Under the pieces are notes generated by a model. That model had not been told where the DNA came from and made no database searches. It saw only the letters and a list, made by a program, of their open reading frames with translations. From Pseudomonas frederiksbergensis (GTDB lineage Bacteria; Pseudomonadota; Gammaproteobacteria; Pseudomonadales; Pseudomonadaceae): a stretch of DNA of 64,000 nt. A program made the position numbers and the translations under genes. Numbering within the stretch: the stretch's first letter is position 1; every line of letters begins with the position of its first letter. Positions 38,923-48,703 of the stretch are shown piece by piece. Location of the stretch: positions 5,828,001-5,892,000 of the forward strand of contig NZ_CP142104.1 of NCBI RefSeq assembly GCF_035751725.1. Direction: 5' to 3'.

Positions 38923-39303
38923 TCAGGGCTTGGCGACATGCCAAACTTTACCCTTTTCGTCACCGGTCTTTTCACCCGCCTTCTTGTCGTCGATGTAGGT
39001 GTAAAGCGGCTTACCCTTGTAGGCCCACTGTGACTTGTTATCGTCGCGGGTAATTACGGTCCAGTCACCGCTGGGCGTGGCGGTGCTGTCAGCCATGAGC
39101 GGCGGCCAGTTGGTTGCGCATTGGCCGTTGCACATCGATTTGTCGCCTGCATCCTTGTCGAACGTATACAGCGTCATGCCCTCATGCGTGGTCAGCACGC
39201 CATCCTTTGCCATCGCCGGCTCGCCCGCCGCAAACGCCATCCCAGGCAATGCCAGCGCAGCCACCAGCCCCAGCACCTTGATGGATTGGGTGAAGTGATT
39301 CAT
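38923..39303 (-). CDS. Secreted COG4315-type repeat protein
   Basis: 126 residues with a signal peptide (cleavage after ALPGMAFA). It has two copies of a short repeat, GMTLYTFDKD and GKPLYTYIDD, with CNGQCATNWPPL between them, typical of the 'secreted repeat' family (PF03640). It should be periplasmic. The function is unknown, and the Cys pair may form a disulfide. It stands alone, convergent with ubiA and divergent from phoB. Confidence 0.82.
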   Translation of the reverse strand: MNHFTQSIKVLGLVAALALPGMAFAAGEPAMAKDGVLTTHEGMTLYTFDKDAGDKSMCNGQCATNWPPLMADSTATPSGDWTVITRDDNKSQWAYKGKPLYTYIDDKKAGEKTGDEKGKVWHVAKP

Positions 39304-39384
39304 GGAAACCTTCCTTTGTAGTTGTCAGGATTCGGACTGAAAAGCGTAGTCCAGGATCCCCTTTGCTGCCGCGCACAGAAATTT

Positions 39385-39402
39385 CTGTCACACGACTGCA
39401 AT
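39385..39402 (+). promoter_or_regulatory. Pho box upstream of phoB
   Basis: CTGTCAC-ACGA-CTGCAAT, two 7-base direct repeats spaced 11 bases apart, close to the CTGTCAT-N4-CTGTCAT consensus (two or three mismatches). A TATCTAAT -10-like sequence follows at 39411-39418. It fits PhoB autoactivation. Confidence 0.75.
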
Positions 39403-39455
39403 AATTCCGTTATCTAATGCGGCGCAAGACAGTTAAATGACAAGAGGATTACCCC

Positions 39456-40145
39456 ATGGTTGGCAGGAGCATTCTGATCGTCGACGACGAGGCGCCCATT
39501 CGCGAGATGATCGCCGTTGCGTTGGAGATGGCCGGCTATGACTGCATGGAAGCAGAAAATTCTCAGCAGGCGCACGCCATCATAGTCGACCGCAAGCCTG
39601 ACCTGATCCTGCTGGACTGGATGCTGCCGGGCACGTCTGGCATCGAGTTGGCGCGGCGCCTCAAGCGCGATGAGCTGACCGGCGACATTCCGATCATCAT
39701 GCTCACCGCCAAGGGCGAAGAGGACAACAAGATCCAGGGCCTGGAAGTCGGCGCCGACGACTACATCACCAAGCCGTTCTCCCCACGGGAACTGGTGGCG
39801 CGTCTCAAGGCCGTACTGCGTCGTGCCGGACCGACCGACGGTGAAGCGCCCATCGAAGTCGGTGGCCTGCTGCTCGACCCGATCAGCCACCGCGTGACCA
39901 TCGACGGCAAGCCCGCCGAGATGGGCCCGACCGAATATCGCCTGCTGCAATTCTTCATGACCCACCAAGAGCGCGCCTACACCCGCGGGCAACTGCTGGA
40001 CCAAGTCTGGGGCGGCAACGTGTATGTCGAGGAGCGCACCGTGGACGTGCACATCCGGCGCCTGCGCAAGGCCCTCGGCGATGCCTACGAGAATCTGGTA
40101 CAAACCGTGCGCGGCACCGGTTATCGTTTCTCGACAAAGGCCTGA
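39456..40145 (+). CDS. phoB: PhoB: phosphate response regulator
   Basis: 229 residues. The receiver domain has acidic residues at 10-12 and phospho-acceptor Asp at 54 ([10 protein letters not shown]), plus KPF near the end. The OmpR-type winged helix follows, with [15 protein letters not shown] recognition helix. When phosphorylated by PhoR under phosphate limitation it binds Pho boxes; three are visible in this window. phoR follows 45 bases later. Confidence 0.96.
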   Translation: MVGRSILIVDDEAPIREMIAVALEMAGYDCMEAENSQQAHAIIVDRKPDLILLDWMLPGTSGIELARRLKRDELTGDIPIIMLTAKGEEDNKIQGLEVGADDYITKPFSPRELVARLKAVLRRAGPTDGEAPIEVGGLLLDPISHRVTIDGKPAEMGPTEYRLLQFFMTHQERAYTRGQLLDQVWGGNVYVEERTVDVHIRRLRKALGDAYENLVQTVRGTGYRFSTKA

Positions 40146-40190
40146 TACGAGCCCTTACCGCCCGACAAGCTGACAAGGACGCGCGTTCAC

Positions 40191-41513
40191 GTGAATCAAA
40201 ACTGGCATGGCACCCTCATCCGCCATATGTTGTTGCTGGTTACCGGATGCCTGCTGATCGGCCTGATCAGCGGGTATTACGGCTGGAGCCTGGCCGTGGG
40301 GCTGGCGCTTTACCTGGCCTGGACTCTCAAGCAATTGCTGCGCCTGCATGAGTGGCTGCGCCTGCACCAACCCGACGAAGCGCCGCCCGACGGCTACGGC
40401 CTGTGGGGCGAGGTGTTCGACAGCATCTATCACTTGCAACGGCGCGACCAGCGCGTTCGGGGCCGCCTGCAGGCGGTGATCGACCGCGTCCAGGAATCCA
40501 CGGCCGCGCTGAAAGACGCAGTGATCATGCTCGACAGCGAAGGCAACCTGGAATGGTGGAACCGCGCCGCCGAAACCCTGCTGGGTCTCAAGACGCCCCA
40601 GGACAGCGGCCAACCGGTGACCAACCTGGTGCGCCACCCGCGCTTCAAGGAATATTTCGAGCAGGACAATTACGCCGAACCCCTGGAAATCCCCTCGCCG
40701 ACCAATGATCGGCTGCGCATCCAGCTCTACATCACCCGCTACGGCAACAACGAGCATTTGATGCTGGTGCGCGACGTGACGCGCATCCACCAATTGGAAC
40801 AAATGCGTAAAGACTTCGTCGCCAACGTTTCCCATGAGCTGCGTACGCCGCTGACGGTGATCTGCGGTTACCTGGAAACCCTGCTCGACAATGTCGAGGA
40901 GGTGAACCCGCGCTGGAGCCGGGCCCTGCAGCAGATGCAGCAGCAAGGCGGGCGCATGCAGACCTTGCTCAACGATCTGCTGCTGCTGGCGAAACTGGAA
41001 GCCACCGATTACCCGTCGGACAACCAGCCCGTGCCGATCGACGAACTCCTGCAGATCATCGTCGAAGATGCACAGGAACTGTCCGGCCCCAAGCAACAAG
41101 CCATTACGCTCGAAGCCGACCCGGCCATCCAGCTCAAGGGCAGCGAGGCGGAACTGCGCAGCGCGTTTTCCAACCTGGTGTTCAACGCGGTCAAGTACAC
41201 GCCGGAACAGGGAAGAATTCACGTCCGCTGGTGGGGCGATGAACAAGGCGCGCACCTGAGCGTGCGCGATTCGGGCATCGGTATCGACAGCAAGCACCTG
41301 CCGCGCCTGACCGAACGCTTCTACCGGGTCGACTCCAGCCGCAACTCCAACACTGGCGGCACCGGGCTCGGATTGGCCATCGTCAAACACGTCCTGCTGC
41401 GCCACCGCGCACGCATGGAAATCAGCAGCGTGCCCGGCCACGGCAGCACGTTCACCTGCCATTTCGCCCCGGCGCAGGTGGTTCGCGCACGCGTTTCGAA
41501 TCGCGACGAGTGA
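40191..41513 (+). CDS. phoR: PhoR: phosphate sensor kinase
   Basis: 440 residues from GTG 40191. Two membrane helices at the N terminus (about 10-47) with almost no periplasmic loop, a PAS domain (ALKDAVIMLDSEGNLEWWN), the H-box FVANVSHELRTPL with His at 215, and the ATPase part with VFNAVKYTPEQG and GTGLGLAIVKHVL. The lack of a periplasmic domain agrees with sensing through the PstSCAB-PhoU complex, encoded nearby. It is in one operon with phoB. Confidence 0.95.
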   Translation: MNQNWHGTLIRHMLLLVTGCLLIGLISGYYGWSLAVGLALYLAWTLKQLLRLHEWLRLHQPDEAPPDGYGLWGEVFDSIYHLQRRDQRVRGRLQAVIDRVQESTAALKDAVIMLDSEGNLEWWNRAAETLLGLKTPQDSGQPVTNLVRHPRFKEYFEQDNYAEPLEIPSPTNDRLRIQLYITRYGNNEHLMLVRDVTRIHQLEQMRKDFVANVSHELRTPLTVICGYLETLLDNVEEVNPRWSRALQQMQQQGGRMQTLLNDLLLLAKLEATDYPSDNQPVPIDELLQIIVEDAQELSGPKQQAITLEADPAIQLKGSEAELRSAFSNLVFNAVKYTPEQGRIHVRWWGDEQGAHLSVRDSGIGIDSKHLPRLTERFYRVDSSRNSNTGGTGLGLAIVKHVLLRHRARMEISSVPGHGSTFTCHFAPAQVVRARVSNRDE

Positions 41514-41636
41514 TGCCGACCAGCTCTTGCCACTAGGCAATCGCCAAGTCAGCCGCTACATTGGCTGACTTGCGCCTGCCTCTTCAGGCGCTGATTTCCT
41601 TCTCATACCAACATACGGAACCTGCAAAACTCCATC

Positions 41637-42977
41637 ATGGACCCTTCCCCTGGTTTGTCCCTCGTCTCACTCTTCGCCGAATTCGGCATGATTCTTTTTG
41701 CTCTGGTCCTGGTCCTGCTCAACGGTTTTTTCGTTGCGGCCGAATTCGCCATGGTCAAGCTACGCTCGACCCGGGTCGAGGCCATCGCCGAGCAGCACGG
41801 CTGGCGCGGGCATATCCTGCGCACCGTCCACAGCCAGCTCGACGCGTACCTTTCGGCCTGCCAGCTGGGCATCACCCTGGCGTCCCTGGGCCTGGGCTGG
41901 GTCGGTGAGCCGGCGTTCGCCCATATCCTCGAACCGCTCCTGGGCGCGATCGGTGTCGAATCGCCGGAAGTGATCAAGGGCGTGTCGTTCTTCACCGCGT
42001 TCTTCATCATTTCGTACCTGCACATCGTGGTCGGTGAGCTGGCGCCCAAATCCTGGGCGATCCGCAAACCCGAACTGCTGTCGCTATGGACGGCTGCGCC
42101 GCTCTATCTGTTCTATTGGGCCATGTACCCGGCGATCTACCTGCTCAACGCCAGCGCCAACGCTATCCTGCGCATTGCCGGCCAAGGCGAGCCCGGCCCG
42201 CATCACGAGCACCATTACAGCCGCGAAGAACTGAAACTGATCCTGCACTCCAGCCGTGGCCAGGATCCGAGCGACCAAGGCATGCGCGTGCTGGCCTCCG
42301 CCGTGGAAATGGGCGAGCTGGAAGTGGTGGACTGGGCCAATTCCCGGGAAGACCTGGTGACGCTGGAGTTCAACGCGCCGCTCAAGGAAATCCTGGCGAT
42401 GTTCCGTCGCCACAAATTCAGCCGTTACCCGGTGTACGACAGCGAGCGCCAGGAGTTCGTCGGCCTGCTGCACATCAAGGATCTGTTGCTGGAACTGGCG
42501 GCGCTGGATCACATTCCCGAGTCGTTCAACCTGGCCGAACTGACCCGGCCACTGGAGCGCGTGTCGCGGCACATGCCGCTGTCGCAGTTGCTGGAGCAGT
42601 TCCGCAAGGGTGGCTCGCACTTCGCCCTGGTCGAGGAAGCCGACGGCAACATCATCGGCTACCTGACCATGGAAGACGTGCTGGAAGTGCTGGTAGGCGA
42701 CATCCAGGACGAACACCGCAAGGCCGAACGCGGCATCCTGGCCTACCAGCCGGGCAAGCTGCTGGTACGCGGCGACACGCCGCTGTTCAAGGTGGAGCGC
42801 CTGCTGGGGATCGACCTGGACCACATCGAAGCCGAAACCCTGGCCGGGCTGGTCTATGAAACCCTCAAGCGCGTGCCGGAAGAGGAGGAAGTGCTGGAAG
42901 TCGAAGGCCTGCGCATCATCATCAAGAAGATGAAGGGTCCGAAGATCATCCTGGCGAAGGTGTTGATGCTCGATTGA
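41637..42977 (+). CDS. CNNM/CorC-type membrane protein (DUF21 with CBS pair)
   Basis: 446 residues. An N-terminal DUF21 membrane domain with four helices (NGFFVAAEFAMVKLRSTRVE and LGITLASLGLGWVGEP landmarks), two CBS motifs (about residues 215-340) and a C-terminal CorC_HlyC domain (KVERLLGIDLDHIEAETLAG). The family is linked to Mg2+/Na+ transport and was once annotated as haemolysin; no haemolysis should be assumed. It follows phoR by about 120 bases on the same strand. Confidence 0.87.
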   Translation: MDPSPGLSLVSLFAEFGMILFALVLVLLNGFFVAAEFAMVKLRSTRVEAIAEQHGWRGHILRTVHSQLDAYLSACQLGITLASLGLGWVGEPAFAHILEPLLGAIGVESPEVIKGVSFFTAFFIISYLHIVVGELAPKSWAIRKPELLSLWTAAPLYLFYWAMYPAIYLLNASANAILRIAGQGEPGPHHEHHYSREELKLILHSSRGQDPSDQGMRVLASAVEMGELEVVDWANSREDLVTLEFNAPLKEILAMFRRHKFSRYPVYDSERQEFVGLLHIKDLLLELAALDHIPESFNLAELTRPLERVSRHMPLSQLLEQFRKGGSHFALVEEADGNIIGYLTMEDVLEVLVGDIQDEHRKAERGILAYQPGKLLVRGDTPLFKVERLLGIDLDHIEAETLAGLVYETLKRVPEEEEVLEVEGLRIIIKKMKGPKIILAKVLMLD

Positions 42978-43012
42978 GTGTCAACTCGCGCGCAAGTTGA
43001 AGGCATAACCCA

Positions 43013-43044
43013 TTGTGGCGAGGGACCTTGCTCCCTCGCCACAA
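43013..43044. repeat. REP-type palindrome
   Basis: TTGTGGCGAGGGA (43013-43025) pairs with TCCCTCGCCACAA (43032-43044). It lies between the convergent CNNM and M23 genes and shares its core with the 38873 element. Confidence 0.8.
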
Positions 43045-43069
43045 AAAGCCCTCCGAATCTCCAGTGCTA

Positions 43070-43966
43070 CTACTGCTTGCCCACTGCAAAGTTGGGCAAG
43101 TCCCCCACCGGCTGGTTGAACTGGTAGGGAATCGACACCAGCCCCAGCCCGGTATTGCGCTGCACCACGAAGTGCAAGTGCGGGCCGGAGCTGTTGCCGG
43201 TGTTGCCCGACAGCGCCAGCGGCGTACCCACCGACACCCGCTGCCCTTCCCGTACGCTCACCGAGCCCTTTTGCAGATGCAGGTACACGCCCATGGTCCC
43301 GTCATCGTGCAGCACGCGCACGAAGTTGCCGGAAGGGTCGGTGCCGCGCCCGGTCTGCTCGTTTTCGGTCTTGATGACCACGCCCCCCCGCGCGGCGATG
43401 ATCGGCGTGCCTACAGGCATGGCGATGTCCATGGCGTAGCGGTTCTTCGGACCGTAGTGGCTGTATTGGCCGTTGGCACCCTGGCTCAGCCGAAACGGCC
43501 CACCGCGCCACGGCAGTGGGTAGCGATACGCCTGCGCCGTGCCTGCGGGGTCGCCCAGGGAATACTCGAACCGCGGGGTATACACCAGCGGCCTGCCGGG
43601 CCGGGTAGCCGTGAGCAGCGCCAGGCGCAGGTTGCTGCGCGCTGGCATTACTCGGCGAATCGGCCGGCTCGGCGCGCCGCTCACATTGCGCAGCCCAGCG
43701 AAACTCAGCTCGATCTCCACGGGCGCATACAGGTCGTTGCGTACATAAACCGCGTCCGCGCCCTTCTGCTTCCGGATGTCGAGATACACCTGCCGCTCGA
43801 GGCGCTCGACCATGCGATCGCGGAACACGAACACCTGGGCGCCTTTGCTGGGGCGGTCACTATAGGACACCACGCCATTGGCATCGGTGGATTTGTAGAT
43901 GGTCATGGCCAGGGCCGGGGTGGCGGCCAGGACAAGACCACAGGCGAACAGCAACGGCACGAGCAT
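43070..43966 (-). CDS. Periplasmic M23-family peptidase
   Basis: 298 residues from ATG 43966, chosen because a signal peptide (cleavage after TPALA) begins here; the frame can be extended to a TTG at 43999. An N-terminal DUF4124-like part (TIYKSTDANGVVSYSDRPS) and a beta-rich middle precede the LytM/M23 domain. The zinc ligands are in HYGPKNRYAMDIAMP, where the His-x(n)-Asp pair lies, and SSGPHLHFVV. An intact HxH motif argues for a working endopeptidase that trims peptidoglycan, although many DUF4124-M23 proteins are uncharacterised. Confidence 0.88.
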   Translation of the reverse strand: MLVPLLFACGLVLAATPALAMTIYKSTDANGVVSYSDRPSKGAQVFVFRDRMVERLERQVYLDIRKQKGADAVYVRNDLYAPVEIELSFAGLRNVSGAPSRPIRRVMPARSNLRLALLTATRPGRPLVYTPRFEYSLGDPAGTAQAYRYPLPWRGGPFRLSQGANGQYSHYGPKNRYAMDIAMPVGTPIIAARGGVVIKTENEQTGRGTDPSGNFVRVLHDDGTMGVYLHLQKGSVSVREGQRVSVGTPLALSGNTGNSSGPHLHFVVQRNTGLGLVSIPYQFNQPVGDLPNFAVGKQ

Positions 43967-44082
43967 GGGCAAGAATTCTGTCGAAATGAAGGCCTGCAAA
44001 GCAGCCTAGCAGCTGGGATGGACCAGCGTAGTCGACGGATGTTTCAAAATTGGATCGCAGAGGGCGTTAGATCGGATGGCCT

Positions 44083-44104
44083 CATCGCGAGCAAGCTCGC
44101 GATG
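44083..44104. repeat. REP-type palindrome
   Basis: CATCGCGAGC (44083-44092) and GCTCGCGATG (44095-44104) form a 10-base stem with a two-base loop, just after the response regulator gene (leftward). Confidence 0.75.
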
Positions 44105-44127
44105 TCGGACTGAAGCGCGCCGCCGGA

Positions 44128-45087
44128 TCAGGCGCCCGGTACGAAGTGCTTCTGCGCAGTGCCGCGGGCGATCAGGCGGGAGATGTAGTCGAGTTTCTGT
44201 GGGTCTTTGTCGACGAAGCGGAAGGTCAGTTGCAGCCATTCGCTGTCCGGCGTCTGCTCGTGGGCGACGATGGCGTGGAGGTAGCCGTTCAGACGAGCGG
44301 TCTCGGCGTTGTCGCCCTGCTCCATGTCCAGCACCGAGCTTTCCAGCACTTGTGGCAGGGTGTCGGTGCGCTTGACCACCAACAGCGCTTCCTTGAGGCT
44401 CAGGGCCTTGATCACGCATTGCTGGGTGCCGCTGGACAGGCGCAGCTGGCCTTGCCCGCGATTGCTGGTCGGCGCGGACGCGGCAGGTGCCTTGACGGGC
44501 GGGCTGTTGAGCAGACCACGGGCCGGGGCGGCAGCCGCAGCGGGCGCAGGCGCAGCGGCCGGGGCGGCGGGCTTGGCGAACGGGTTCGCTGCGGGCGCTG
44601 AAGCGGCAGCCGGAGCAGCCTTGCCACCGGTCAGGGCGCTGAGGGAGTCATTGCCAAACGCCGAGTTCATCTTGGTCGGGGCGCTGTTCATCAACGTGTC
44701 GAGCTTGCCGACCTTGTTCAGGGCCTGCTTGACCTTGGTCAGCAGTTGCTCGTTGGTGAAGGGTTTGCTGACATAGCCGGACACGCCGGCCTGGATCGCC
44801 TGGACCACGTTTTCCTTGTCGCCACGGCTGGTGACCATCACGAACGGCATGCCCTTGAGGTTGTCCTGCTGGCGGCACCAGGTCAACAGTTCCAGGCCGG
44901 ACATCTCCGGCATTTCCCAGTCGCACAGCACCAGGTCGAACGCTTCACGGGCCAGCAGGGCCTGGGCTTTCTTGCCGTTCACCGCGTCTTCGATGCGGAT
45001 ACCTGGGAAGTAGTTGCGCAGGCACTTCTTCACCAAGTCACGAATGAACGAAGCATCGTCCACGACCAACACACTGACCTTACTCAT
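44128..45087 (-). CDS. Response regulator with PilZ-like C-terminal region
   Basis: 319 residues. The receiver domain has Asp-10/11 and phospho-acceptor Asp at 56 (LVLCDWEMPEMSG), and KPF. An Ala/Pro-rich linker (about 150-205) leads to a C-terminal domain of about 110 residues that may be PilZ-like, though the RxxxR and DxSxxG c-di-GMP motifs are not obvious. There is no DNA-binding domain, so it probably acts by protein contact. The gene sits downstream of phoU, at the PA5364 position in P. aeruginosa, but a terminator separates them. Confidence 0.82.
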   Translation of the reverse strand: MSKVSVLVVDDASFIRDLVKKCLRNYFPGIRIEDAVNGKKAQALLAREAFDLVLCDWEMPEMSGLELLTWCRQQDNLKGMPFVMVTSRGDKENVVQAIQAGVSGYVSKPFTNEQLLTKVKQALNKVGKLDTLMNSAPTKMNSAFGNDSLSALTGGKAAPAAASAPAANPFAKPAAPAAAPAPAAAAAPARGLLNSPPVKAPAASAPTSNRGQGQLRLSSGTQQCVIKALSLKEALLVVKRTDTLPQVLESSVLDMEQGDNAETARLNGYLHAIVAHEQTPDSEWLQLTFRFVDKDPQKLDYISRLIARGTAQKHFVPGA

Positions 45088-45210
45088 CCAGATACACCTC
45101 TAAAAAATCCCGGCAAGCATACCGCCTTACTGATGGCACATTGCCAAAAACCTTCAGTCACGCCGGGACTTTTCGTTCGCGGGGTGCTGCTTTCGGTTAA
45201 AAAAACCGCA

Positions 45211-45246
45211 AAAAAAAGCCCGACCAGAAGGCCGGGCGCTTTTCTT
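45211..45246 (-). terminator. Intrinsic terminator of phoU
   Basis: On the minus strand GCCCGG and CCGGGC arms (around 45237-45218) are followed by a run of seven T. It ends the pstSCAB-phoU transcript. Confidence 0.88.
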
Positions 45247-45253
45247 GGCAATC

Positions 45254-46015
45254 TTACTTATCGTCAGTTTCACCGGGAACATTAGCGGTTTCGGACGGGG
45301 TGCCCTCCACTTCTTCCTTCATCCGCTTGAGACCCATGTGCCGCACATCGGTGCCGCGCACCAAGTAGATCACCAGTTCGGAGATGTTGCGCGCATGATC
45401 GCCGATACGCTCCAGGGAACGCAGCACCCAGATGATGCTCAACACCCGCGAAATCGAGCGCGGGTCTTCCATCATGTAGGTCGCCAGCTCACGCAGGGCG
45501 GTCTTGTACTCGCGGTCGATGATCTTGTCGTATTGGGCCACCGACAGCGCCAGGTCGGCGTCGAAACGGGCGAAGGCGTCCAGCGCGTCGCGGACCATGT
45601 TGCGTACTTGGTCGCCGATGTGGCGCACCTCGACGTAACCGCGCGGGGCTTCGCCTTCTTCGCATAACTGGATTGCACGACGGGCGATCTTGGTGGCTTC
45701 GTCGCCGATCCGCTCAAGGTCGATCACCGACTTGGAAATGCTGATGATCAGGCGCAGGTCGGAAGCAGCCGGTTGGCGACGGGCCAGGATACGCAGGCAC
45801 TCTTCGTCGATGTTGCGTTCCATCTGGTTGATCTGGTCATCGATTTCGCGCACTTGCTGGGCCAGGCCGGAATCGGCCTCGATCAGCGCGGTCACCGCGT
45901 CGTTGACCTGCTTTTCCACCAGCCCGCCCATCGCCAGCAGGTGGCTGCGCACCTCTTCCAGCTCGGCGTTGAACTGCGCGGAAATGTGGTGGGTAAGGCC
46001 TTCTTTACTAATCAT
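45254..46015 (-). CDS. phoU: PhoU: phosphate signalling and transport regulator
   Basis: 253 residues, two three-helix bundles with the repeated metal-binding motif: EIDDQINQMERNIDEE with DLERIGDEA in the first and DKIIDREYKTA with SLERIGDHARNI in the second. It links PstSCAB to PhoR and keeps PhoR inactive when phosphate is plentiful. It lies 72 bases after pstB. The C-terminal tail is acidic. Confidence 0.95.
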   Translation of the reverse strand: MISKEGLTHHISAQFNAELEEVRSHLLAMGGLVEKQVNDAVTALIEADSGLAQQVREIDDQINQMERNIDEECLRILARRQPAASDLRLIISISKSVIDLERIGDEATKIARRAIQLCEEGEAPRGYVEVRHIGDQVRNMVRDALDAFARFDADLALSVAQYDKIIDREYKTALRELATYMMEDPRSISRVLSIIWVLRSLERIGDHARNISELVIYLVRGTDVRHMGLKRMKEEVEGTPSETANVPGETDDK

Positions 46016-46087
46016 CTTTGGCGTCCTTGGAGCGTCCGGTAAGGTGCGGCGGACCGCAGCGTGAAGTCAATGAGCAACTACGGCTGA

Positions 46088-46921
46088 CTAGCCGTAACGA
46101 CCGGTGATGTAGTCCTCGGTCTGCTTCATGGCCGGATTGGTAAACAAGGTGTCGGTGTCTCCAAACTCCACCAGCTTGCCCATGTACATGAACGCGGTGT
46201 AGTCCGATACCCGTGCCGCCTGCTGCATGTTGTGGGTCACGATGACGATGGTGAACTTGGACTTGAGCTCGTAGATCAGCTCTTCGACCTTCAGCGTCGA
46301 GATCGGGTCGAGTGCCGAGCAAGGTTCGTCGAGCAGCAGGACTTCCGGTTCCACGGCGATGGTGCGGGCGATGACCAGGCGTTGCTGCTGGCCGCCGGAC
46401 AGGCCCAGGGCCGACTCGTGCAGGCGGTCCTTGACTTCGTCCCACAGCGCCGCGCCCTTGAGCGCCCATTCAACGGCTTCATCAAGGATGCGCTTCTTGT
46501 TGATGCCTTGGATGCGCAGGCCGTACACCACGTTTTCGTAGATGGTCTTCGGGAATGGGTTGGGCTTCTGGAACACCATGCCCACGCGCCGACGCAGCTC
46601 GGCCACGTCCTCGCCCTTGCGGTAGATGTTATTGCCGTAGAGGTTGATCTCGCCTTCGACGCGGCAACCGTCCACCAGGTCGTTCATGCGGTTGAAGGTA
46701 CGCAGCAAGGTCGACTTGCCGCAGCCCGACGGGCCGATGAACGCGGTGACGCGTTGTTTCGGGATGTTCAGGCTGACGTCGTACAGCGCCTGCTTCTGAC
46801 CGTAGAACAGGTTCAGGCCGGGCACTTCGATGGCGACGGTTTCCTGAGCCAGGTTCAAGCTCTGCTTGTCGCGGCCCAGGGCCGACATGTTGATGCCGTG
46901 TGTATGTGCTTCGTGTTGCAT
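46088..46921 (-). CDS. pstB: PstB: phosphate transport ATPase
   Basis: 277 residues. Walker A GPSGCGKS at 63-70, signature LSGGQQQR, Walker [14 protein letters not shown], and the switch His in VTHNM. The N terminus is about 30 residues longer than in E. coli. It powers the high-affinity phosphate importer with PstC and PstA. A REP hairpin lies between it and pstA. Confidence 0.96.
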   Translation of the reverse strand: MQHEAHTHGINMSALGRDKQSLNLAQETVAIEVPGLNLFYGQKQALYDVSLNIPKQRVTAFIGPSGCGKSTLLRTFNRMNDLVDGCRVEGEINLYGNNIYRKGEDVAELRRRVGMVFQKPNPFPKTIYENVVYGLRIQGINKKRILDEAVEWALKGAALWDEVKDRLHESALGLSGGQQQRLVIARTIAVEPEVLLLDEPCSALDPISTLKVEELIYELKSKFTIVIVTHNMQQAARVSDYTAFMYMGKLVEFGDTDTLFTNPAMKQTEDYITGRYG

Positions 46922-46986
46922 GGGAGGCTCCCTGTGCTAACAAATTCGGTTCGGTTGGCCAACTGAGCGGCCATGCCAATCTGTAT

Positions 46987-47012
46987 AGGTGGGAGCAAGC
47001 TCGCTCCCACCT
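46987..47012. repeat. REP-type palindrome between pstA and pstB
   Basis: AGGTGGGAGC (46987-46996) and GCTCCCACCT (47003-47012) form a perfect 10-base stem. Inside the operon it may change message stability. Confidence 0.8.
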
Positions 47013-47017
47013 GAAAA

Positions 47018-48688
47018 TCAACTATCCAGCGCTTTGTATTTCTCGCGCAGGTGGTTACGGATCCACACTGCCGACAGGTTCAAGATCGCGATCACCAGCA
47101 CCAGCAGCAGCGCCGTGGCGTAGACCAACGGTCGGGCGGCCTCGACGTTGGGGCTCTGGAAGCCGACGTCATAGATATGGAAGCCCAAGTGCATGATCTT
47201 CTGGTCCAGGTGCAGGTACGGGTAATTACCGTCCAGTGGCAGCGACGGGGCCAGCTTCACCACGCCCACCAGCATCAACGGCGCCACTTCGCCAGCGGCA
47301 CGGGCCACGGCGAGGATCATGCCGGTCATCATTGCCGGGCTCGCCATCGGCAGGACGATCTTCCACAGGGTCTCGGCCTTGGTCGCGCCGAGGGCCAGGG
47401 AGCCTTCGCGCACGGTCCGTGGGATCCGCGCCAAACCTTCCTCGGTGGCGACGATCACCACCGGCACCGCCAGCAGCGCGAGGGTCAGGGACGCCCAGAG
47501 CAGGCCCGGGGTGCCGAAGGTCGGCGCCGGCAAGGCTTCGGGGAAGAACAGCCGGTCAACCGAACCGCCCAGCACGTAGACAAAGAAGCCCAGGCCGAAT
47601 ACACCGTAGACGATGGCCGGGACACCGGCGAGATTGTTCACCGCGATGCGGATCAAGCGGGTCATGGGCCCTTGGCGGGCATATTCACGCAGGTAGACCG
47701 CCGCCAGCACGCCGAACGGCGTCACGATCATCGCCATGATCAGCGTCATCATCACCGTGCCGAAAATCGCCGGGAAAATCCCGCCTTCGGTGTTGGCTTC
47801 ACGCGGGTCGTCGCTGAGGAATTCCCAGACCTTGCTGAAATAGAAACCTATCTTGGTGAACGTACCCATGCCGTTTGGCTGGTAGGCGTGCACCACTTTG
47901 CCGATTTCGATTTCCACTTCCTTGCCGTTGGCATCGCGGGCCGTCAGGCTGTCGCGGTTGAACTGCGCGTGCAAATCGGAGAGGCGCGCTTCGATGTCCT
48001 TGTAGCGGGCGTTGAGTTCGGCGCGTTCGCTTTCCAGGTCGGCCTGGGCGGCGGCGTCGAGCTTGCCGTCCAGTTCCAGCTTGCGACCATGCAGGCGGAT
48101 ACGTTCCAGGCCAGCGTTGATCGCGCCGATGTCGACTTTTTCCAGGGTCTTGAGCTCGTCGGCGAGTTGGTTGACACGTTCGATACGCGCCTGCAACTGC
48201 GGCCAGGCGGCTTCACCCTCGGCGATGACCTTGCCCTGTTCCTTGACGTTGACCAGGTAACCGTAGAAGTTGCCCCACTCGCGACGCTCAAGGGCCATGA
48301 GCTCTGGCGGTGTGGTCTGGTTGGTCAGCCAATCGCCAACGATCCAGGTGAAATCGGTGCCGTTGAGGTCACGGTTGCCGACCTTCACCAATTCGCGGGT
48401 CATGAACTCCGGGCCTTCGTCCGGCACCGGCAGGCCGGCGCTTTTCAGGCGCTCGCGAGGGACTTCTTCTTTCTGTACGACTTCGCCTACCACCAGGTGC
48501 GCAGGCATGCCCGGTACGTTGTAGCTGGCGTGGATCAAGTCGGCCGGCCAGAAATGGCCGAGGCCGCGCACGGCGATCACCGCCAGCAGGCCAATGGTCA
48601 TGATGACCGCGATGGACACCGCGCCACCGCTGATCCAGACGCCTGGGGCGCCGCTCTTGAACCATCCTTTCAGGGAGTTCTGTTTCAC
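47018..48688 (-). CDS. pstA: PstA: phosphate permease with long N-terminal domain
   Basis: 556 residues, about twice the length of E. coli PstA. The first helix (near residues 20-40) is followed by a periplasmic and coiled-coil region (DUF3333-type; heptads around 150-260, LQARIERVNQLADELKTLEK). The permease part (about 300-556) has the EAA-like loop EGSLALGATKAETLWKIVLP. It forms the channel with PstC. It is 15 bases from pstC. Confidence 0.93.
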   Translation of the reverse strand: MKQNSLKGWFKSGAPGVWISGGAVSIAVIMTIGLLAVIAVRGLGHFWPADLIHASYNVPGMPAHLVVGEVVQKEEVPRERLKSAGLPVPDEGPEFMTRELVKVGNRDLNGTDFTWIVGDWLTNQTTPPELMALERREWGNFYGYLVNVKEQGKVIAEGEAAWPQLQARIERVNQLADELKTLEKVDIGAINAGLERIRLHGRKLELDGKLDAAAQADLESERAELNARYKDIEARLSDLHAQFNRDSLTARDANGKEVEIEIGKVVHAYQPNGMGTFTKIGFYFSKVWEFLSDDPREANTEGGIFPAIFGTVMMTLIMAMIVTPFGVLAAVYLREYARQGPMTRLIRIAVNNLAGVPAIVYGVFGLGFFVYVLGGSVDRLFFPEALPAPTFGTPGLLWASLTLALLAVPVVIVATEEGLARIPRTVREGSLALGATKAETLWKIVLPMASPAMMTGMILAVARAAGEVAPLMLVGVVKLAPSLPLDGNYPYLHLDQKIMHLGFHIYDVGFQSPNVEAARPLVYATALLLVLVIAILNLSAVWIRNHLREKYKALDS

Positions 48689-48703
48689 AGACTTCTACCT
48701 TTC

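Noticed and set aside
41637..42977. Annotation as haemolysin
   Set aside because: The DUF21-CBS-CorC layout is that of ion-transport proteins; the haemolysin name is historical.
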